Origin: an uncultured Bacteroidales bacterium
Lineage (GTDB): Bacteria > Bacteroidota > Bacteroidia > Bacteroidales > P3
Direction of reading: 5' to 3'
Length of the DNA: 6,573 nt
Assembly (NCBI GenBank): GCA_937901525.1
Contig: CALDHX010000066.1
Location: 1 to 6,573, forward strand
Shown: piece after piece, positions 1 through 6,547 of the stretch
How positions within the stretch are numbered: position 1 is the first letter of the stretch
Layout: each line of letters opens with the position of its first letter
Translations under genes and position numbers: made by a program
Notes under the pieces: model-generated
Told to the model about the DNA's origin: nothing
The model's database searches: none
What the model saw: only the letters and a program-made list of their open reading frames with translations

Positions 1-62
1 AATCCTTCAACCTTTAAGATTGCTTGATTATTTGCAGGATTAGGGAATATTGTTGCTTGCAA
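1..62 (-). other. Start of T9SS type A C-terminal sorting domain (truncated by window)
   Basis: After an acidic linker (residues 2098-2114, including IDDGALSDVENANE) the protein reads LQATIFPNPANNQAILKVEG (2115-2134). 'YPNP..' followed by an alternating hydrophobic strand is the hallmark opening of the type A sorting domain of the type IX secretion system, usually about 70-80 residues long. The window therefore lacks roughly 55-60 residues plus the stop codon; the next codon begins TT. In characterised cargo this domain is recognised by the outer-membrane translocon and removed by the PorU sortase. Confidence 0.9.
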
Positions 63-3000
63 TTCATTTGCATTTTCAACATCTGACAAAGCACCATCAT
101 CAATACTTCCCAAATCATAAACACTTAGAGCATCAAGACTAACTGCTAACGGATAATCTCCTAATACTTTGAAAGCAATTTGATAACTTGATGTAGGATT
201 TGGCAAATATAATGAATCTAATATCCAATCCATTGTTAAGGTAGCATAATTCTTTAAATTTATCCATTCTGAACTTTGATTTTCTCTATAATAAAGAGAA
301 AATCCTTCTCCATAATCTGCATTCAAACTTATATAATACCTAAATTTTACATAAGGTTGTTCAAGTTCACTAAGGTTAAAAATAGGAGAAGCTACGATTG
401 AATTATTGCCGTCTTCTGCTTCAAAACATAACATTTGATTTCCTTCGTATGCAATAGGTATTTGAGCATTTGATTCAGCAGGAGATAGTGTTTTCCAATC
501 GTTTCCTCTGTTTCCTTCTATAACCCAACACGACAAATCTTGGTCTTCAAAACCTACAAAATAAGGAAATTCCTCAACACCTTCACAATGAGTTTGGAAT
601 CTTATTGTATCGGTAGAATAAGACTCCTCATCACCACAATTAGTTCTTACATAGACATAATAAAATGTATATAAACTAAGCTCTGTTAATGTAAGTGAGG
701 TTTGATTTGTTACTGTAACAAAATTATAGTTTGTTTCATTCTCAGATTTGTAATAAACATTCCAAGCATTATGAGTAGGGTCATTGTCTTGCCAAGAAAT
801 AGTAGCAGTAGTTTGTAAGACATTATTTGCAATTATTGAATTACCAACAGGTTTTGTACAAGTAATAATATCTCCTATTTCTTCAACAATCACATTGTCA
901 ATTATAGCACCCTGAGCACTGACATTATTATAATTATTGACCCAAACAAATACAAGTTTTCTTATTTCATTATAAGGAGTTGGAATAGTTATACTCATAT
1001 TCTGCGTATTAATAATATTATTTATTATATAACTATTCTCACTTTGTGAATTGCTAATTAAAACTCCGTCTGAATAATCAATAGTCGAAAAACCATAGGC
1101 AAAAGATGAAGATTCAAATTCAACATTCTCTGGAACAAAAAACACTTTCAAATAGTTATTATTATTATTCTCTGGCAACTTCACATCAAAGCTTATTCTA
1201 ATTGAATCACTTTGTCCTAATTGGAAGTGTTTCTCTGCTATAACAACAGATTGATTTGAAAAATTAATATTATTTGTCAATCCATTATCACCCGTTACAA
1301 ACAAAGCTTTATTTGAATTATGATTTATATCTCCAACCCACCATTTATTTTCACAATTTCCATTTTTGATTACCCAACCATTAGCACCTGGACTTTCAAA
1401 ATCACAAGAATAAGGTAAAGTTGCTATTTCCGATAGAGTAATTTGTGAAATTTCCTCAGAAATAATAGATTCAGATTCTCCACACACTCCTTTTACTTTA
1501 ATAAAATAGCGTGTTGAGGCTCCAAGATTAGAAAGTGTTGCAAAATTATTTGTAGTTGTCATCGTTAAATACTCAGAAGAATATTCATCTCTATAATAAA
1601 CAACATAACTATCTGCTCCTGTTTCTTCCCATACTAAATCCATTGAATTTGTTCCTATATTTAACACAGATAATTCTTCAATAAGAGAGCAAGGCGAAAC
1701 AATTATTCCTACATTATCAATAGCAGCAGGAGTTAATGCTTCATTTTCTGTTGTATATCCGTATGTTGCAAAAACTAAACGTTTATCTCCTATTATATTT
1801 CCAAGATATATTCTTTCCGATTGCCATTGTTCAGAAGAATGCAATGTAATAATAGGATTAGAAGGCAATTCGTCTATTGACAATGGAGCAATATCCACAA
1901 GATAAACATTTATCGCTCCATAAACTTGTGAAGTCCATAGTCTTCCTGTGCATTTCCAGTCAAAAGAAAGTTCAAAATTATTTTCTGTTTCACCAAAAGA
2001 CAAATCTTGCCATAGATATGCTATTGTAGAATTTTGAGTTATTTCTGCATCATAGCTTATTCCTTCATCGGTTGATAGATATGCTGCCATACCATTTGAA
2101 TCTGCTGATGTCGCACTACCAATACTCCAAGAATTTGCATTAACCCCATTTGAAGAATAATACCATGAGACATTATCACTAAATGTTGTTACAAAAGGTA
2201 TTTGCTTTGGTTCAACAAGTGTTGTAAAGGTTGTGGAAATCCAAGAAGAAGCCATATTTTCTCCACAAATACTTCTTACGGCAAATGTATAGAAAGTCTC
2301 ATCTTCTAAGTTTTGCAATTCAATACTTATTTCCGAAGAGGTCATTGCTTGAAGTGTATCAAAATTATCACATTCCCCTGCCACAACTACATATTCAAAA
2401 TATTCAACATTATCATCAATAGTTGTAAAATCAACAATTGCAGAACTACTACTTATGTTTTCTGCTAAAACGTATGGATTATGCGGAGTTTGACATTCAT
2501 TCCAATCCTCAACAGAAAGATTATCTATGCACAAAATATTATCTGCATCAGCAATTGTGCTTTCTACGTAAAATGCTATCTTGACTAAACCTGATAAAGC
2601 TTGATTATTTTCATCTAAAAGTTTCCAACTAAAAGGAAGTGCTTGATTCGTAATTGATGAAAGATTGTGTAATGTATCTTCATCATTATTTTTGAATACA
2701 ATTGCATTATGTATATCCCAACTTTCTCCATTATCAGTTGATAACATAACAATAAACCTATCGTCATTGCCACATTGATTTGAAACATCTTGATCTGATG
2801 CTCTTAATGCAAGATCAAAAACAAGTTGTTTTACAGTTGAGCCATCGCCTAAATTGATAGTAGGAGTTACAACCCAATCTTTTGTTTCTAAACCTCTTAG
2901 ATTAACATTTAATCTACTTGAATTAAGTCCATTAAGCGTAACCTCTTCAACACTCCACGAAGAATTAGGCAATAAATCCGCAGTATAGGTTGTGTCATAG

Positions 3001-6000
3001 ATAGAAGGAAATCCATTATAGAGTTGCCAACAGTATTGAGGCTCTAATATATTTTCTTCAAAATCCATTTCCCATGGAGTTTGCAATACTATACAAGGAG
3101 TCATTATTGAAAAAATCTCTTCATTAAAATAAGGCTCTACTCCTTGCTCACATATTACTCCTATTTGTAATTGATAAATGCTTTGATAGTCTATTTGATT
3201 TGACAATGTGTAAGGAAATGACTCACGTGTCAAACCTGTGATTTCTGTAAATGTACTTTCATTTGATTCTTTGTAGCGTAAAACGTATGAAGCACTTGTA
3301 TTAAATTCATCTAACAAGCCTACAACTACATTAGGTCCTGTTTCTGTATCGGTAACCGATAAATCTAAATCTACAATTCTTGCACACTCATTAACATCTA
3401 TTCGTATATTATCAATAATAGCTGGCAAACGATATTCAGATAAATAACCATATGTATGAAATCCAAAAATTAATTGATAACCTCCATTATATCTATTTGC
3501 AGGTAGAATAACTTGCTTTCTTTGCCATTGACTTGAAAGATTTAATTCCTCTGTTATTGCATATTCCTCGCTTATTGATTGACCAAACGGCACAAGATAA
3601 ACTTTCAAATAATCTCTGTTAGCATTACCCTCACAAATCCAATCAAAGAAAAGTTCATATTCTGCCCCAGAATTAAACTCTACATTAAGATACGCATAAC
3701 AATTATTAGCATCTCCAGGAATGTATGATGCACTTGTACCATTATCGCTTGTTACATAAAGAGCTCTTCCTGGCAAAGAATCAGTTTCAAAACTACTATT
3801 GTAAATTTCACCCAAAAACCAATTATTATAATTATTTGTTGTAGTAAAATTCATTTCAGGAGTTGAGACTTCTGTATCTAAATCAAATTCAAACGGTACC
3901 GAATACACTCTTGGCAATGTAGCTTTAACAGTATCGCTCCATTCTCCTCCACAAGTTTGTGATGCAGCAAAGATATATGTTTTCCCAGGCTCCAATCCTT
4001 CTAAAATATATGGCAATTCTTCATCTCCTGATATAATTTCCATATCTGCACTCTCTGGATAAAAATGCTGATTCAATATCTCTTCTGCATAAGCTATTGC
4101 AACTCCTGAGCCAGATATATTATCTGTTTCATAATTCACGGAAACAGAAGTTCCAGAATAAGCTTTCACTTCAAGACCATAAACTTCAAAACAATCAGGT
4201 ATATCACTTACAACAAAATTGTCAATAGAAAAATTATCACAAAGTTCTCTTACTACAATAGCAATCCTATAATTACCAACATAATCGTTCAATAATATTT
4301 CTGCCATCTTCCATTTTGTTGCTGTAAGATTACTATCGTAAATAGTTGTAACATATTCACAATACACTGTGTCTTGCGGTGAAGAATAATCAACAATATC
4401 TGTATTATAAAGATAAATATCAATTTTAGGCTTAAGCGTTCCCTGATTTTGATACATTAATTTATATTGAAAATTAAGACGTTGATTTCCATTTAAAGCA
4501 AAAGTAGGAGAAATAATCCATTCATCAAGAACTAATTCATCTCCAAAACCTAATATTTGCAAACATAAATTTCCACTTCCGTTAATTCCATTCTGAGAAT
4601 AATAATTCCATTGACTATATTCTTCACCTCCGTTAATAGTTTTCCAACAATTTGGTGTATTACCACTTGATGTATTAATAAATACATTAGATTCAAAATA
4701 TTCTTTATAAGGGAAATTTTCTGTTATTCCACAAGGAGTTGATATTTTTTTAATAATTGACGGCATAGAAACGCCTGATGTACCACAATTTGCTACAACT
4801 CTATATTCTATTGTAGAAGAATATGGTAAATATGGTACCATCACCGGATTTGCTTCTTGAATTGTGTCCCATATTGATTCTCCTGCAAGTCTATATTCTA
4901 CAATATATGAAGCTGCTTGATTGACATTATCAGTTATATTCACTGTCATACTTGCATTTCCGTCAACATCTGCTAATGTAGCTGCAAAATTTGCTGGTAC
5001 AGCACACAGTGAAGCTTGTACTCTCAAATTATCAATTGCTGCCGGAGGGTTTTCTCCTGTATAATTATTATTTTCCCAAGTAAATATCAATTGATAATCT
5101 CCTTCAACTAAATTTTGAGGAAATACAGCTTCAAATCTTCTCCAAGTGTTATAGGAATTATTTATTGTAGCTATTTCTATAAAATCAGAATTATTGGTAT
5201 TTAACTCAGTATAAAGAGGAGCCAAAGATACTGTAAGATTATCATAATAACCTTGGCCAACAATTTTATAATCAAACGAGATTCCATAATGCACACTGTC
5301 TAATAAAGTCAGCAAAGTTGAAAAATGCGAAACAGATGTAGATGTATTATCGTAGGAATTTGTCAATCCACCATCATTACTTATATATAAAGCATTGCCT
5401 TGTGTGAAATCACCATCTAAATTGCGAGTGTTATTTACCGCAGGTCCAACATGCCATTTATTTTCTCCATAGTGAGTGTAACGCCACTTGTTTCCATCGT
5501 CAAAATTATCAAAATCCTCATCATAAGTCAAAGAAATAAAACAACTTTCATCAGGTTGTGTTATAAAATATGTTTCTCTTTGAAAACTATTGCTTCCAGG
5601 ACAAACCGCCCATAACTTAATATGATATTTTGTATAAGGAAGAAGCGAAGTTAATGTATAAGATGTATCTTGTATTCCATCATCTGCAATAGTCCAATCA
5701 TCATCTAAATCGGTTTTATATGCTAAGGTAAAAGTAGAAGATGATTCATCGCCAACTTCCCAACTAATTGTTGCAGCATAGGGTGAAGAAACATATACCG
5801 ATAGGTCATTTGGAGGATAACAATAGTCTTCCGAAGGGAAAAGTCCAAATTTTGTTACCGGCCTTACTGTTTGCAATGAACCAGAACCATGAGTAGAACT
5901 TAAATTATAGGCTTGCGTATCGCTGTATCTAACAATTGAAGAAGAATCTGAGGCTGATACTTTAAATCTTCTTCCAGAATAATATTGATTATCAGACTTT

Positions 6001-6404
6001 ATTACAGCAACCATCAAATTATTTTGCCCCGAATATTCAAAAATCTCTGGAAAATTAAAAGTTGTCCAACCATTTGTCAAATGCAACGGACCAGAATATA
6101 CTTGAACAAAATTATCAGATGAAGAAAATTCCGAAAGAATTGAATCACTAACCTCTTTCATATAAATAGTTATCGTTCCTGAGCTAAAAGATTCTCCTGT
6201 AAAATAATAACTTATACTCGAAATCTCCCCTGCTACTAATTCACTTCTATTATATATCACCTGACTATAAGAATAATTATAATACATATTAAGAGGTAAC
6301 TCTTGTAAAGTTTGATTTGAATTAATATCTCCAATAACGATTTCTGTTTGTGCCGAAATTTGTATCGTAATCAATAACGATAAAATAAATATTAATCTTT
6401 TCAT
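1..6404 (-). CDS. Giant T9SS-exported multidomain protein with seven FN3 / choice-of-anchor-J units (3' end outside window)
   Basis: The reading frame is open from the ATG at 6404 to the window edge: 2,134 complete codons, no stop. The start is fixed by an in-frame TAA at 6413-6411, two codons upstream, and by the signal peptide that follows directly. Order of parts: signal peptide 1-18, N-terminal module about 20-188, seven FN3 plus jelly-roll units 195 to about 2097, acidic linker, and the start of a type A sorting domain from about 2115. In known T9SS cargo this tail directs passage across the outer membrane and is then removed, leaving the protein attached to surface lipopolysaccharide or released. 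I recognise no protease, glycosidase or other catalytic motif, so adhesion or ligand binding is the inferred role; the ligand is unknown. It fits no named gene. Only the last part of the sorting domain and the stop should be missing. It could also be a cell-surface structural protein. Confidence 0.95.
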   Translation of the reverse strand, partial: MKRLIFILSLLITIQISAQTEIVIGDINSNQTLQELPLNMYYNYSYSQVIYNRSELVAGEISSISYYFTGESFSSGTITIYMKEVSDSILSEFSSSDNFVQVYSGPLHLTNGWTTFNFPEIFEYSGQNNLMVAVIKSDNQYYSGRRFKVSASDSSSIVRYSDTQAYNLSSTHGSGSLQTVRPVTKFGLFPSEDYCYPPNDLSVYVSSPYAATISWEVGDESSSTFTLAYKTDLDDDWTIADDGIQDTSYTLTSLLPYTKYHIKLWAVCPGSNSFQRETYFITQPDESCFISLTYDEDFDNFDDGNKWRYTHYGENKWHVGPAVNNTRNLDGDFTQGNALYISNDGGLTNSYDNTSTSVSHFSTLLTLLDSVHYGISFDYKIVGQGYYDNLTVSLAPLYTELNTNNSDFIEIATINNSYNTWRRFEAVFPQNLVEGDYQLIFTWENNNYTGENPPAAIDNLRVQASLCAVPANFAATLADVDGNASMTVNITDNVNQAASYIVEYRLAGESIWDTIQEANPVMVPYLPYSSTIEYRVVANCGTSGVSMPSIIKKISTPCGITENFPYKEYFESNVFINTSSGNTPNCWKTINGGEEYSQWNYYSQNGINGSGNLCLQILGFGDELVLDEWIISPTFALNGNQRLNFQYKLMYQNQGTLKPKIDIYLYNTDIVDYSSPQDTVYCEYVTTIYDSNLTATKWKMAEILLNDYVGNYRIAIVVRELCDNFSIDNFVVSDIPDCFEVYGLEVKAYSGTSVSVNYETDNISGSGVAIAYAEEILNQHFYPESADMEIISGDEELPYILEGLEPGKTYIFAASQTCGGEWSDTVKATLPRVYSVPFEFDLDTEVSTPEMNFTTTNNYNNWFLGEIYNSSFETDSLPGRALYVTSDNGTSASYIPGDANNCYAYLNVEFNSGAEYELFFDWICEGNANRDYLKVYLVPFGQSISEEYAITEELNLSSQWQRKQVILPANRYNGGYQLIFGFHTYGYLSEYRLPAIIDNIRIDVNECARIVDLDLSVTDTETGPNVVVGLLDEFNTSASYVLRYKESNESTFTEITGLTRESFPYTLSNQIDYQSIYQLQIGVICEQGVEPYFNEEIFSIMTPCIVLQTPWEMDFEENILEPQYCWQLYNGFPSIYDTTYTADLLPNSSWSVEEVTLNGLNSSRLNVNLRGLETKDWVVTPTINLGDGSTVKQLVFDLALRASDQDVSNQCGNDDRFIVMLSTDNGESWDIHNAIVFKNNDEDTLHNLSSITNQALPFSWKLLDENNQALSGLVKIAFYVESTIADADNILCIDNLSVEDWNECQTPHNPYVLAENISSSSAIVDFTTIDDNVEYFEYVVVAGECDNFDTLQAMTSSEISIELQNLEDETFYTFAVRSICGENMASSWISTTFTTLVEPKQIPFVTTFSDNVSWYYSSNGVNANSWSIGSATSADSNGMAAYLSTDEGISYDAEITQNSTIAYLWQDLSFGETENNFELSFDWKCTGRLWTSQVYGAINVYLVDIAPLSIDELPSNPIITLHSSEQWQSERIYLGNIIGDKRLVFATYGYTTENEALTPAAIDNVGIIVSPCSLIEELSVLNIGTNSMDLVWEETGADSYVVYYRDEYSSEYLTMTTTNNFATLSNLGASTRYFIKVKGVCGESESIISEEISQITLSEIATLPYSCDFESPGANGWVIKNGNCENKWWVGDINHNSNKALFVTGDNGLTNNINFSNQSVVIAEKHFQLGQSDSIRISFDVKLPENNNNNYLKVFFVPENVEFESSSFAYGFSTIDYSDGVLISNSQSENSYIINNIINTQNMSITIPTPYNEIRKLVFVWVNNYNNVSAQGAIIDNVIVEEIGDIITCTKPVGNSIIANNVLQTTATISWQDNDPTHNAWNVYYKSENETNYNFVTVTNQTSLTLTELSLYTFYYVYVRTNCGDEESYSTDTIRFQTHCEGVEEFPYFVGFEDQDLSCWVIEGNRGNDWKTLSPAESNAQIPIAYEGNQMLCFEAEDGNNSIVASPIFNLSELEQPYVKFRYYISLNADYGEGFSLYYRENQSSEWINLKNYATLTMDWILDSLYLPNPTSSYQIAFKVLGDYPLAVSLDALSVYDLGSIDDGALSDVENANELQATIFPNPANNQAILKVEG
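114..860 (-). repeat. Repeat unit 7: FN3 + jelly roll type B (residues 1849-2097)
   Basis: This is the shortest unit (249 residues) and the last before the sorting domain. The FN3-like part begins C1849-T-K-P, has TISWQD, NAWNVYYKSE and the second cysteine at 1923 in RTNCGDE. The jelly roll is type B: THC1940, Cys1959-Trp1960, SIVASPIFNL, and a YYREN...EW strand equivalent to the DNGESW region of unit 4. The closing strand is degenerate (SLDALSV, 2089-2095, where the others have IDN). Confidence 0.75.
861..1691 (-). repeat. Repeat unit 6: FN3 + jelly roll type A (residues 1572-1848)
   Basis: The FN3-like part begins at C1572, has the canonical Trp (DLVWEE), ADSYVVYYRD, and the second cysteine at 1641 in KGVCGES. 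The jelly roll is type A (KWWVG then ALFVTGDNG) but also carries a cysteine pair at 1667 and 1684 near its start, so it combines a type A core with a disulphide position resembling type B. It closes with IIDNVIV (1834-1840). A run of five Asn (1746-1750) sits in one loop. It breaks the strict A-B alternation of units 1-5. Confidence 0.74.
1692..2495 (-). repeat. Repeat unit 5: FN3 + jelly roll type A (residues 1304-1571)
   Basis: The FN3-like part begins C1304-Q-T-P, with the second cysteine at 1380 in RSICGEN. The jelly roll is type A: SWSIG then AAYLSTDEG, strand FELSFDWKC, SSEQWQSERIYL, and closing AAIDNVGI (1560-1567). Its layout is closest to units 1 and 3, including the polar 'QWQ.....L' strand that unit 3 also has (SSQWQRKQVIL). 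Confidence 0.74.
2496..3386 (-). repeat. Repeat unit 4: FN3 + jelly roll type B (residues 1007-1303)
   Basis: At 297 residues this is the longest unit. The FN3-like part begins at C1007, has SASYVLRYKES and the second cysteine at 1085. The jelly roll opens at TPC1104, with Cys1125-Trp1126, the strand KDWVVTPTI, and LSTDNGESW, a loop motif typical of choice-of-anchor J and MAM-like jelly rolls. It closes with CIDNLSV (1292-1298). The extra length lies after the DNGESW motif, in an Asn/Asp-rich insertion. Confidence 0.75.
3387..4193 (-). repeat. Repeat unit 3: FN3 + jelly roll type A (residues 738-1006)
   Basis: The FN3-like part runs from C738 to about P831 with Cys818 in TCGGEW; it lacks the clear Trp of the other FN3 copies and has a longer middle, so it is one of the more diverged copies. 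The jelly roll has the type A signature NWFLG then ALYVTSDNG, the strand YELFFDW, and closes with IIDNIRI (996-1002). An extra cysteine pair, 902 and 924, lies inside this jelly roll and is not seen in the other copies. Confidence 0.72.
4194..5006 (-). repeat. Repeat unit 2: FN3 + jelly roll type B (residues 467-737)
   Basis: The FN3-like part begins C467-A-V-P and carries its second cysteine at 540 (VANCG), exactly 73 residues on, as in unit 1. The jelly roll is type B: it opens after TPC558, has Cys586-Trp587 in place of the KWxxG motif, the strand DEWIISPTF, and closes with SIDNFVV (726-732). The Cys558/Cys586 pair is positioned like those of units 4 and 7. The strand 'W.ISP.' followed by a 'L.F.Y' strand is typical of choice-of-anchor J domains. 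Confidence 0.75.
5007..5822 (-). repeat. Repeat unit 1: FN3 + jelly roll type A (residues 195-466)
   Basis: The FN3-like part begins C195-Y-P-P and has the usual Trp in the second strand (TISW), a Tyr-rich strand (TKYHIKLWAVC) and the paired Cys268. The jelly roll (about 295-463) shows the type A signature KWHVG then ALYISNDGG, an SFDYK strand, and ends in AAIDNLRV (455-462). A cysteine at 288 lies at the joint, but this unit lacks the CW partner seen in type B units. Confidence 0.75.
5841..6347 (-). other. N-terminal Tyr/Ser-rich beta module (residues about 20-188)
   Basis: Residues 36-51 read LPLNMYYNYSYSQVIY. Further on come a short run of hydrophobic strands, a Gly-Trp pair at 112-113, and NNLMVAVI at 128-135. 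I know this pattern as a recurrent N-terminal module of large T9SS-exported Bacteroidota proteins, where 'P.N..Y.YSYSQ.IY' is followed by a carbohydrate-binding-like beta sandwich. It has no cysteine and no resemblance to the seven repeat units, so it is a separate domain placed before the array. Its function is not established; an outermost binding head is one possibility. Domain borders are by eye. Confidence 0.6.
6351..6404 (-). other. Sec signal peptide (residues 1-18)
   Basis: The protein starts MKR, followed by a hydrophobic core rich in Leu and Ile (residues 4-14), then ISA-Q. Cleavage is expected after Ala18, leaving Gln19 as the mature N-terminus, a common arrangement in Bacteroidota exported proteins. 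There is no lipobox cysteine, so this is a type I signal peptide and not a lipoprotein. It would take the protein into the periplasm for later T9SS export. Confidence 0.92.
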
Positions 6405-6440
6405 AACACATTATTTTTTATTATAGAATAATCACAACTG

Positions 6441-6467
6441 CAAATATATAATTATTTCTTTAACAAA
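6441..6467 (-). promoter_or_regulatory. Candidate Bacteroidota-type promoter (TAnnTTTG -7 element)
   Basis: On the minus strand, TATATTTG (6448-6441), followed by C, matches the Bacteroidota -7 consensus TAnnTTTG exactly. It lies 36 bases before the start codon, so the transcript would have a leader of roughly 30 bases. A TTTG that could act as the -33 element lies at 6467-6464, but the spacer is only 15 bases, shorter than the usual 17-23; the next TTTG (6480-6477) is 28 bases away, which is too far. The -7 element is therefore good and the -33 element weak. Such 8-mers also occur by chance in AT-rich DNA. Confidence 0.5.
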
Positions 6468-6498
6468 AAAATATTTCAAAGAAAAAAAACATTACTTC

Positions 6499-6531
6499 AA
6501 AGAAGTAGACTCTCTACCTTAAAGAAGTAGA
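6499..6531. repeat. 11-bp direct repeat AAAGAAGTAGA, two copies 22 bases apart
   Basis: AAAGAAGTAGA occurs at 6499-6509 and again at 6521-6531. A shorter AAAGAA core also occurs at 6478-6483, 21 bases before the first copy. The reverse complement of the full 11-mer sits at 6535-6545. The duplication is what creates the two alternative stems in the terminator region. Confidence 0.8.
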
Positions 6532-6547
6532 GCTTCTACTTCTTTAA
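6519..6547. repeat. Perfect inner hairpin, 13-bp arms with 3-base loop
   Basis: Positions 6519-6531 and 6535-6547 are perfect reverse complements around a 3-base loop (6532-6534). It shares its right arm with the longer terminator stem, so the two cannot form at once. No T-tract follows it directly on either strand, so by itself it is not a convincing terminator. Confidence 0.8.

Noticed and set aside
1156..1169. ATT trinucleotide run as a phase-variation tract
   Set aside because: It encodes part of five consecutive Asn (residues 1746-1750) in a loop. A three-base unit does not shift the frame, and the tract is short, so it is not a switch.
2231..2422. A 63-codon plus-strand open frame (non-ATG start)
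   Set aside because: It lies wholly antisense to repeat unit 5, has no promoter or ribosome-binding signal, and its translation resembles no protein I know. It is a shadow of the real minus-strand gene.
1..6404. Possible frameshift or split into several genes
   Set aside because: The frame set by the ATG at 6404 was followed codon by codon to position 3. It holds no stop, and the expected domain motifs stay in that frame throughout, including the sorting-domain motif at the far end.
6322..6411. An alternative ATG at 6411-6409, seven bases before the chosen start
   Set aside because: It is in another frame and runs only about 29 codons into the signal peptide region before a stop. The true frame has the signal peptide and an in-frame TAA just upstream of 6404. 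A translation-coupling upstream ORF cannot be excluded, but nothing supports it.
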